From DATHVI01 sp035461385 (GTDB lineage Bacteria; Actinomycetota; Thermoleophilia; Solirubrobacterales; 70-9): a stretch of DNA of 30,776 nucleotides. The stretch covers positions 1 to 30,776 of the forward strand of contig DATHVI010000084.1 in the NCBI GenBank assembly GCA_035461385.1, read 5' to 3'. This document shows positions 7,440 through 13,939 of this stretch, one piece after another; the first letter of the stretch is position 1, and each line of letters opens with the position of its first letter. The notes beneath the pieces were generated by a model. The model had not been told where the DNA came from. It searched no databases and saw nothing but the letters and a program-made list of their open reading frames with translations. The translations under genes were made by a program, and so were the position numbers.

Positions 7440-7478
7440 GGGGGTAATCAACGGCTCCGGGGGTAGTCGGTACCCCCG
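7440..7478 (+). promoter_or_regulatory. Repeat-rich putative operator upstream of ino1
   Basis: The 81-bp gap before ino1 holds GGGGGTA at 7440-7446 and again at 7459-7465 (direct repeat, 19-bp period), plus the inverted copy TACCCCC at 7471-7477. The last two form a perfect 8-bp inverted repeat, CGGGGGTA (7458-7465) with TACCCCCG (7471-7478), around GTCGG. Two direct sites about two helical turns apart plus one inverted site suggest cooperative protein binding. An mRNA hairpin is the alternative. Confidence 0.45.
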
Positions 7479-7506
7479 ATCGTCACGAGGAGGTTTCGAT
7501 CCGCAG

Positions 7507-8694
7507 ATGAGCATCGAGAACGGACAGGCAACGGACGGAGCCGGCGCCGACGGGCACCGGGTCGACGACGGCAAGGTGCGCGTTGCCATCGTCGGGGTCG
7601 GCAACTGCGCGAACAGCTTCATCCAGGGCGTCGAGTACTACAAGGACGCCGATCCGGCCCAGCCGGTCCCGGGACTGATGCACGTCGACCTCGGCGGCTA
7701 CCACGTCCGTGACATCGAGTTCGTCGCCGCGTTCGACATCGACGCCGAGAAGGTCGGGAAGGACCTCTCCGAGGCGATCTGGTCGGGTCAGAACGACACG
7801 ATCAAGTTCGCCGACGTCCCCGACCTCGGGGTCGAGGTGCACCGCGGGATGACCCACGACGGCCTCGGCAAGTACCTGAAGCAGAAGATCACCAAGGCGC
7901 CGGGGCCGACCGCCGACATCGTCGGGATCCTCCAGGAGAAGAAGGCCGACGTCATCGTCTGCTACCTGCCGGTCGGCTCCGAGCAGGCGACGAAGTGGTA
8001 CGTCGAGATGGCGATCAAGGCGGGCGTCGGGTTCGTCAACTGCCTACCCGTGTTCATCGCCCGCGAGGACTACTGGGACGAGCGCTTCGCCCGCAACGGG
8101 CTGCCGATCATCGGCGACGACATCAAGTCGCAGGTCGGGGCGACGATCGTCCACCGGGCGCTCGCCCGCCTGTTCCACGACCGCGGCGTGCGGATGGCGC
8201 GAACGAGCCAGCTCAACGTCGGCGGGAACATGGACTTCTTCAACATGCTCGAGCGCGAGCGGCTCGACTCGAAGAAGGAGTCGAAGACGAACGCCGTGAC
8301 CTCGATCATGGGCCACGAGCTTCCCGACGAGGACGTCCACGTCGGGCCCTCCGACTACGTCCCCTGGCTCACCGACCGCAAGTGGGCCCACATCCGGCTC
8401 GAGGGCCAGGCGTTCGGCGACGTGCCGCTCAACGCCGAGCTCAAGCTCGAGGTCTGGGACTCGCCGAACTCGGCCGGGATCGTGATCGACGCGGTGCGGA
8501 TCATCAAGCTCGCGCTCAACGACGGCGTCGCCGGCCAGCTCGACGGCCCGTCGAGCTACCTGATGAAGTCGCCCCACACCCAGCGCCCCGACGACGTGGC
8601 CCGCGAGCTGACCGAGGCGTTCATCGCCGAGCACGCCCGCAAGGCACCCGGCGAGCGCGCGAAGGAGCTCGCGGCCGAGCGGGCAGAGGCCTAG
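7507..8694 (+). CDS. ino1: Myo-inositol-1-phosphate synthase
   Basis: NAD-dependent cyclase (395 aa) converting glucose-6-phosphate to inositol-1-phosphate, the first step of inositol lipid (and often mycothiol) synthesis. The N-terminal Rossmann motif reads VRVAIVGVGNCANSFIQG at about residues 25-42. Typical actinobacterial/archaeal-type blocks follow: VNCLPVFIA, GDDIKSQVGATI, NVGGNMDFFNM, SNxK-type KKESKTNAVTS, and SPNSAGIVIDAVRIIKLAL near the C-terminus. Length matches the short bacterial form. The ATG at 7507 has a GAGGAGG site (7487-7493), somewhat distant at 13 nt. It is preceded by repeats that look like an operator. The upstream phosphatidyltransferase is the natural consumer of its product. 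Confidence 0.96.
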   Translation: MSIENGQATDGAGADGHRVDDGKVRVAIVGVGNCANSFIQGVEYYKDADPAQPVPGLMHVDLGGYHVRDIEFVAAFDIDAEKVGKDLSEAIWSGQNDTIKFADVPDLGVEVHRGMTHDGLGKYLKQKITKAPGPTADIVGILQEKKADVIVCYLPVGSEQATKWYVEMAIKAGVGFVNCLPVFIAREDYWDERFARNGLPIIGDDIKSQVGATIVHRALARLFHDRGVRMARTSQLNVGGNMDFFNMLERERLDSKKESKTNAVTSIMGHELPDEDVHVGPSDYVPWLTDRKWAHIRLEGQAFGDVPLNAELKLEVWDSPNSAGIVIDAVRIIKLALNDGVAGQLDGPSSYLMKSPHTQRPDDVARELTEAFIAEHARKAPGERAKELAAERAEA

Positions 8695-8731
8695 CACCGC
8701 CGCCGCAGCGCCCGGGCAGCGCGTTCAGCGG

Positions 8732-9881
8732 CTATCCCCCGGCGGCGCGGCGCTCGCGGATCGCGGCGAGAATCGCGCCTCCGGTCGTCGCGAGGGCGAC
8801 GAGCGCGGCGACGTCGGCGATCGCCGCGCCCGCGGGGTCGAGGTCGGAGGCCGTCCGCGCCGCGGCGACGAGCGCCAGCGCGGGGAGGACGAGCAGCGCC
8901 AGGGCCGCCGGCCGGGCCGGGGCAGCCCGGCCGTCGACGGCGCCGGCGCCCGCCAGCAGCGCGAGGAGCGCCACCCACGAGCCCGCGAATCTGCCGCCGA
9001 GCGGGGGTAGGTCGAACGGGCTCGGTCCGGCGACCCGGCCGGGGTCGATCCAGAGCGCGAGCGCGAGCGCGGCGAGCGCGAGCGCCGCCGTGCCGAGCGC
9101 GACCCGGGCGAAGCCGACGAGGCGCCCCCCCGACGGCCCCGAATCTCCGGGGTCGCAGATCGCGAGCAGGGAGAGCGTGAGCAGCGAGAAGCCGGCGAAG
9201 AGCACGATCCAGGCCCAGGCCTGGAGGCGGTCGAGGTCGAACTGGTCGAGGTGGACGAGGGTGATCGCGAGCACCGAGACCGAGAGCAGGGCCGCGGCGG
9301 CGACCAGGCCCCGGACCTCCTCCCAAGGCCGCGCGAGCGCGGCGAGGTAGACGACCGCCGAGCCGATGTAGACGGCTCCGGCGAAGGCGGCGAGCGGCTC
9401 GGGCGCGAGGCCCCAGGCGAAGTACCGCTCGGTCGCGCCGGGCGCAGCCAGCAGCCCGAGGCCGACGAGGCCGGCCGCGAGCGCGAGGACGGCGAACGCC
9501 GCGCGGCGAACGACGACCGCCGGCCGCCGATCCGTCGGCGAGGGTGAGCCAGAGCCCGGCGGCGAAGATCCAGAGCGCCTGGAGGCCGAAGCCGGCGCCG
9601 GCGGCGATCCGCAGCCAGCCGGCGTCAACCAGGGCGGCCGTGGTCGCCAGCGCCATCGGCGCCGCGAGCGCGCAAGCCGATCCGGCGAGGGCCCGCGGGA
9701 GGGCGCGGGAACGCAGCGCCGCGGCGCCAAAGCCGAGCAGGAAGGCGGCGACGAACGGCGCCGAGGCGAGCCGCGCCGTGACCGCGAAGTCGACGCGGTC
9801 GGCGAGCGTGGCGTCGGCGAGCCCGTCGGCGCCGGCGACCAGCGTCGAGTCGGCGGCCAGGGCCGCGCCGGCGAGCAGCAC
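8732..9881 (-). CDS. Multi-pass membrane protein, interrupted by an apparent frameshift
   Basis: No known family recognised. From the GTG at 9881 one frame encodes about 115 residues with roughly three or four hydrophobic helices, ending near ...FAAGLWLTLADG. The hydrophobic protein then continues in another frame (VVVRRAAFAVLALAAGLVGL onward) to the TAG at 8732-8734, adding about six more helices. The switch lies within about 9511-9540 (minus strand). There is no plausible start codon for a separate second gene at the junction, so one gene broken by an indel is the simplest reading. The in-frame stretch between the preceding stop at 9915 and this GTG is also hydrophobic (PALGLAGGIGA), so the real N-terminus may lie further upstream. 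No enzymatic motif is visible. Confidence 0.6.
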
Positions 9882-9914
9882 GGCGCCGATCCCGCCGGCG
9901 AGCCCGAGCGCCGG

Positions 9915-10187
9915 TCAGGCGTCGGCGGACCGCCGCCGCCGCAGGTAGGCGAACAGCCCGGCGGCGAAGACGATGTAGGCGAGGAGGGCGACAGCGCCCG
10001 CCGCGGCGGTGACGAGCGCGAACGCCTGGTCGGCATAGGCGCTGCGGATCTCGCCGGCCGAGGCGCCGATCGTCGGCTCGTCGAGGACCTCGATGTTCTC
10101 GACCGCCGCCGCGGCGACAGAGGCCAGCCCGGCGACGCCGGCGAGGCGGCGAGCGCCCGCCCGCTGTCCCGCACCCGTCGTCGCCAT
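9915..10187 (-). CDS. Small membrane protein, hypothetical
   Basis: A 90-aa protein of unknown family. Residues about 12-28 are mildly hydrophobic, and a clear transmembrane segment spans about 56-80 (ALVTAAAGAVALLAYIVFAA and following), ending in a positively charged YLRRRR tail. Between them is an acidic exposed stretch (ENIEVLDEPTIG). The ATG at 10187 faces the GT-PHP gene with 47 bp between. The reading frame after its stop is the same as that of the downstream membrane protein, so the two could once have been one longer gene. Confidence 0.6.
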   Translation of the reverse strand: MATTGAGQRAGARRLAGVAGLASVAAAAVENIEVLDEPTIGASAGEIRSAYADQAFALVTAAAGAVALLAYIVFAAGLFAYLRRRRSADA

Positions 10188-10217
10188 CGGCGGTGGTTTA
10201 TCACCCCCGCGAGCCCT

Positions 10218-10223
10218 TAAGCT
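10218..10223 (+). promoter_or_regulatory. TAAGCT -10 element for the GT-PHP gene
   Basis: TAAGCT ends 11 nt before the GTG at 10235, with no ribosome site between. This supports that start over an earlier in-frame GTG at 10193. Confidence 0.4.
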
Positions 10224-10234
10224 GGACCCGAGCC

Positions 10235-12184
10235 GTGGCCAGCACCCCGTCCCTCTCGATCGCGCACGTGAGCCCGCACCTGTGGGGGCCGCCGCAGGAG
10301 GTGAACGAGTTCGTCGCCCGGCTCGCCGCCGAGCAGGCTGAGCGCGGCCACCGCGTCGTCGTCGCGGCACCGTCGGAGTCGCGCGGGGCCGTCCGCGACT
10401 CACGGCGGGCGATCGACGGCGTCGGAGGCGAGGTGGCGGCGCTCGACGGGGCGTGGGAGGGCGAGCGAGCCGGAGGCGACCACGGCCCGCCGGTGCTGGC
10501 GCTCGGATCGGGAATCCCGATGCCGCGGGGTCCGCGACCGCGCGCGGCGCCGATCCCGCTCGACGTCAGCCGGACCCTCGACCGCCTGCTCGGCGGGACC
10601 GCGTTCGACATCGTCCACGTCCACGACCCCTATGCCCCGAGCGCCGCGTCGGCGGCGCTGCGCCACTCGCGCTCGCTCAACGTCGCGACGTTCCACGAGC
10701 CCTCGGAGCGGGTGCTCTCGACCCAGGTCGCCCGGCCGCTGGTCGAGATCTTCTTTGGCCGGCTCGACGCGCGCACGGTCGCGTCGGCGACGACGATGGC
10801 GGTGATCGAGCGCTACTTCCCGGGCGGCTACGAGCTGCTCGAGCCGGGGGCGGATCCCACCGTCGAGCCGCGCTGGCCGGGGGCGGACGCGGGCGCCGGC
10901 GAGCGGCCGGTGCGGATCGCGTTCTGCCTCGCCGAGGAGCGCGGGGCCCTGCGGCTGTTCCTGCGCGCGCTGCGCCGGTTGCCGCTCGACGCCGACTGGG
11001 AGGCCGCCGTCTGGCTTCCCGAGCGGGCGGACCTCCGGCTCTCGCGCCGGCTGCGCGAGCGCGTCCGGGTCGTCGGGCCACGCGCGGGACCGGCCGAGGC
11101 GCTGATCGCCGCGGCCGACATCCTCTGCGTCGCGTCCGGCGGCCCGCGCCCGGCCCCGAGCCTGGTCCGCAAGGCGCTCGCCACCGGGGCGGTCCCGGTC
11201 GTCTCGCAGATCGCCTCCTACGAGGAGCTCACCGCCGACGGCGACCGGGGCCTGCTGTTCCTGCCCGGCGACGCGATCACCCTCGCCGGCCAGCTCGCCC
11301 GGCTCGTCGGCGACCGCTCGCTGCGCGACGAGCTGCGCGCCGGAGCGGGCCGGGTTCCGACCTGGCCCGAGGTCGCCGAGCAGGCCGAGGAGGTCTACGC
11401 CCGGCTCACCGCGCGCCGCCACGACTCGACCGGGAATCCCCAGCTCCGCCGACGGCTCGTCCGCCGCCGCGAGATCCACGTCGACCTGCACATGCACACC
11501 GACCACTCGTCCGACTGCGCGACCCCGGTCGAGCTGCTGCTCGAGACCGCGCGCGATCGCGGTCTCGGGGCGATCGCGATCACCGACCACAACGAGGTCT
11601 CGGGGGCGCTCGCGGCGCGGGAGATCGCCGCGTCGATGGGCGGGGTCGAGGTGATCGTCGGCGAGGAGGTGAAGACGGCCGAGCAGGGCGAGGTGATCGG
11701 TCTCTTCCTCGAGGAGAAGATCCCGCGCGGGATGACGATGGCGGAGACGATCGCCGAGATCCGCCGCCAGGGCGGGCTCGTATACGTTCCGCACCCGTTC
11801 GATCGCCTCCACTCGGTGCCCGACTACGAGCACCTGCTCGACATCGTCGAGGAGATCGACATCCTCGAGGTCTTCAACCCCCGGGTCGCGCTGACCGCGT
11901 TCAACGAGGAGGCGGTCCGGTTCGCGACCAAGTACCGGATCGTCCCCGGCGCCGGCTCCGACAGCCACGTCGCGCAGGCGCTCGGCAGCGTCCGGATCCG
12001 CCTCCACGAGTTCGACGGGCCGGAGGACTTCCTCGAGGCGATGCGCGACGCGGACATCGTCCGCAAGCACCGCAACCTCGTCTACGTCCAGGCCCTGAAG
12101 CTGCTCCAGACCGGTGGCGGCCGCGGCGGGCAGCGGCGCGCCGGAACGGCGCGGCGAAGCGCGCGCCGGGCGGGCAAGCGCTGA
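10235..12184 (+). CDS. PimA-like GT-B glycosyltransferase domain fused to a PHP metal-dependent hydrolase domain
   Basis: A 649-aa two-domain protein. Residues about 5-395 have a GT4-type fold: SIAHVSPHLWGPPQEVNEFV start, then VHVHDPYAPSAASAAL and NVATFHEPSERV, resembling the HIHEPNAPS and VATFHT blocks of phosphatidylinositol mannosyltransferase PimA. The catalytic GT4 signatures are worn: there is no GRxxxxKG segment, and the E-x7-E motif is replaced by a PRPAPSLVRKAL stretch. Residues about 413-620 are a PHP domain with intact metal ligands: DLHMHTDHSSD, ITDHNE, VGEEV, VPHPFDR, and GSDSH near its end. A basic tail follows. Its TGA overlaps the ATG of the UDG-like gene (TGATG). The product may be a regulator or a phosphoesterase rather than an active transferase; that is inference. 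Confidence 0.85.
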   Translation: MASTPSLSIAHVSPHLWGPPQEVNEFVARLAAEQAERGHRVVVAAPSESRGAVRDSRRAIDGVGGEVAALDGAWEGERAGGDHGPPVLALGSGIPMPRGPRPRAAPIPLDVSRTLDRLLGGTAFDIVHVHDPYAPSAASAALRHSRSLNVATFHEPSERVLSTQVARPLVEIFFGRLDARTVASATTMAVIERYFPGGYELLEPGADPTVEPRWPGADAGAGERPVRIAFCLAEERGALRLFLRALRRLPLDADWEAAVWLPERADLRLSRRLRERVRVVGPRAGPAEALIAAADILCVASGGPRPAPSLVRKALATGAVPVVSQIASYEELTADGDRGLLFLPGDAITLAGQLARLVGDRSLRDELRAGAGRVPTWPEVAEQAEEVYARLTARRHDSTGNPQLRRRLVRRREIHVDLHMHTDHSSDCATPVELLLETARDRGLGAIAITDHNEVSGALAAREIAASMGGVEVIVGEEVKTAEQGEVIGLFLEEKIPRGMTMAETIAEIRRQGGLVYVPHPFDRLHSVPDYEHLLDIVEEIDILEVFNPRVALTAFNEEAVRFATKYRIVPGAGSDSHVAQALGSVRIRLHEFDGPEDFLEAMRDADIVRKHRNLVYVQALKLLQTGGGRGGQRRAGTARRSARRAGKR

Positions 12185-12876
12185 TGCAGGCGCACCGGGC
12201 AGAAGGAGCGCGGGGCGTGCCGTCAAAGAAGGGTCGCGGCGACGAGACCAGCAGCGACCCGAGAACCCGAGTGCAGACCGCCGACGACGAGATCAAGGAG
12301 AAGTACCTGGAGCGCGCGATCCGCGAGCTCAACCAGCTCACCCACCGGCTCCAGGAGTGCTCCCACTGCCCGCGCGGGAACCTGATGCCGGTGCTCGGCT
12401 CGGGGCACCCGCAGGCCGACGTCTTCCTGCTCAAGTACGCCCCGACCGCGGCCGAGGTCGAGGAGGGCGTCGCCTTCTACGGTCGCGCGGGCAACGCGCT
12501 GATGAAGAGCTTCAAGCGGCTGGGGATCGACCCGCTCGTCGTCTACGGCACGCTCTGCGTCAAGTGCCCGGTCACCGATCCGGCGCTCGCCGCGGGGGAG
12601 TGCATCGAGCGGGTGGTCGAGGAGCTCGCGATCGTGCAGCCGCGCTGCGTCGTCGTCATGGGCGAGCGCGCCCTCGAGACCCTCGACGAGCTCGACGTGC
12701 CGCTCGCGAACGAGCTCGAGCCGCGTCCGGGGACGATCCAGTCGCTGACCCCGACGATCGACGCCCTCTACGTCCCCGACATCGACGACTCGCTCGACTC
12801 CGACGAGGCCAAGCGCGAGTTCTGGAGCGCCTTCCGCGCGCTCGGCGACTGGTACGCCGAGCTCCCGCCCTACTAG
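12184..12876 (+). CDS. Uracil-DNA glycosylase superfamily protein, divergent (family 4-like)
   Basis: A 230-aa protein resembling iron-sulphur uracil-DNA glycosylases. Cysteine pairs C59-x2-C62 (ECSHCPRGN) and C125/C128 with C140 sit where family 4/5 enzymes bind [4Fe-4S]. GRAGNALMKSFKRLGI (100-115) and VYGTLCVKCP match the GRAG...VVKC pattern of that family. However, motif 1 (normally GExPG) reads KYAPTAAE, and the HPS-type catalytic motif near the C-terminus is not visible (LYVPDIDDS instead), so uracil excision is doubtful. The first about 40 residues are charged and low-complexity; GTG 12217 is an alternative start. It is translationally coupled to the GT-PHP gene through a TGATG overlap. 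Confidence 0.78.
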   Translation: MQAHRAEGARGVPSKKGRGDETSSDPRTRVQTADDEIKEKYLERAIRELNQLTHRLQECSHCPRGNLMPVLGSGHPQADVFLLKYAPTAAEVEEGVAFYGRAGNALMKSFKRLGIDPLVVYGTLCVKCPVTDPALAAGECIERVVEELAIVQPRCVVVMGERALETLDELDVPLANELEPRPGTIQSLTPTIDALYVPDIDDSLDSDEAKREFWSAFRALGDWYAELPPY

Positions 12877-12882
12877 TGGTCG

Positions 12883-12899
12883 CGGCGCGCCGCGCGCCG
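12883..12899. repeat. GC palindrome after the UDG-like gene
   Basis: Perfect inverted repeat CGGCGCGC-C-GCGCGCCG, 7 nt after the UDG-like stop codon and 14 nt before the -10 of the zinc-ribbon gene. The one-base centre makes a tight hairpin unlikely without opening a few pairs. It could act as terminator or operator. Confidence 0.4.
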
Positions 12900-12913
12900 G
12901 GCGACGCAGCGCC

Positions 12914-12919
12914 TAGACT
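12914..12919 (+). promoter_or_regulatory. TAGACT -10 element for the zinc-ribbon gene
   Basis: TAGACT ends 8 nt before the GTG at 12928 and no Shine-Dalgarno is present: a leaderless arrangement. Confidence 0.45.
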
Positions 12920-12927
12920 GCGCCGCG

Positions 12928-13119
12928 GTGGAGCTCGAAGAGCGATCGATAGCCGACCTCCCGGAGCGCTGCGAGAACTGCGGCGCGACGCTGACCGACG
13001 CCGAGAAGCAGGCGGCGCTCGAACGCGAGACGACTCCCGTGCTCTGCTCGATCTGCGCCGCCGAGGCCGCGTCGGCGATCTCCGACGACGCCGACGAGGA
13101 AGCCGGCCCGGCGTACTGA
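12928..13119 (+). CDS. Small zinc-ribbon-like protein
   Basis: A 63-aa acidic protein with two CxxC knuckles: C15-x2-C18 (CENCG) and C40-x2-C43 (CSIC), spaced 21 residues apart, as in zinc ribbons. The linker is a predicted helix (LTDAEKQAALERE) and the C-terminus is a helix plus acidic tail. No catalytic residues are seen. It could be a regulatory or scaffold peptide; no named family is recognised. The GTG start and dedicated TAGACT promoter, plus high third-position GC, argue that it is real despite its size. Confidence 0.65.
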   Translation: MELEERSIADLPERCENCGATLTDAEKQAALERETTPVLCSICAAEAASAISDDADEEAGPAY

Positions 13120-13153
13120 TCAAGCCGCCGGCACGGCCCGATCGAAGCTTGGG

Positions 13154-13939
13154 CTAGCCGGCCGGCGCGACGGCCTCGGCGAGCGCGGTCATCGCCTCCA
13201 CCCTGGCGCTCGCGAGGCCGCGGACGACGAGGACGTCGAGGACCTCGTCGTAGCCCTCGAGGTCGCGGCGCGCCTCGGCCGCGTCGGCGGCGGCGACGCC
13301 GACCGTCCCCTCGGGCTCGCCGAGGCGCTCGAAGTGGCTCGAGTAGCCGGCGTGGAGCTCGCGGTAGAAGGCCTCCTCCTTCGCCAGCCGGTCGGCGGCG
13401 TCGGGGCCGACCGCGGTGCGGACGTACCCGAGCACCGGCGGCGGCTCGCGGGCCGCCTCCCGGGCGCCGGCCTCGACCTGCTCGCGCGCGGCGCGGGCGA
13501 AGTCGGCCGTCATCCAGTTGAAGAACGCCCCATCGTACCCCGAGCCTGCGAGCGCGCACATCTTCGGGCCCATCGCGGCGAGCACGAGGCGGATCCCGGG
13601 AAGCTGCTCGCGCAGGTCGCCCAGCGCCGCCTCCATCAGCGTCAGCGGGCGCTTCGTGAAGCCCGCTCCGACGCCGAGCCAGAGGCGCTCGGAGTCGAGC
13701 CCGAGCGCGTTGACGTGGGCGGCGATCTCGGCCGCGGAATGGCGGTCGACCGGCAGCACGGCGACGCCGAGATCGAGGTCCGGGGCCGCGTCGGCGAACT
13801 CGGCAAGCGTCTCGAGCCCGCTGCCGCCCGGGTGGTCGTTCGACCACATCGACCCGTACCCGAGCTCGGCGCAGCGCTCGGCGAGCGCGCGCGCGACGGC
13901 GGGGTCGAGGCCGGCGGCGACGCCGAACCCGCGGCTCAT
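13154..13939 (-). CDS. LLM-class (luciferase-like, probably F420 or flavin dependent) oxidoreductase
   Basis: A 261-aa TIM-barrel protein of the luciferase-like monooxygenase superfamily. Family features are the first strand GFGVAAG, the helix-strand pair AERCAELGYGSMWSNDH, DLDLGVAVLPV with the conserved cis-peptide region, the LWLGVGAGF strand, and the LVLAAMGPKM strand normally contacting the cofactor phosphate. Somewhat shorter than the usual 290-340 aa. The start ATG at 13939 overlaps the TGA of the upstream methyltransferase gene (ATGA), so translation is coupled. Cofactor choice (F420 or FMN) cannot be read from the sequence; F420 is likely in an actinobacterium. Substrate unknown. Confidence 0.83.
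   Translation of the reverse strand: MSRGFGVAAGLDPAVARALAERCAELGYGSMWSNDHPGGSGLETLAEFADAAPDLDLGVAVLPVDRHSAAEIAAHVNALGLDSERLWLGVGAGFTKRPLTLMEAALGDLREQLPGIRLVLAAMGPKMCALAGSGYDGAFFNWMTADFARAAREQVEAGAREAAREPPPVLGYVRTAVGPDAADRLAKEEAFYRELHAGYSSHFERLGEPEGTVGVAAADAAEARRDLEGYDEVLDVLVVRGLASARVEAMTALAEAVAPAG

Noticed and set aside
10193..10234. Earlier in-frame GTG start for the GT-PHP protein
   Set aside because: It would nearly abut the divergent gene start, lacks a ribosome site, and lies upstream of the TAAGCT -10; GTG 10235 directly precedes the conserved first strand.
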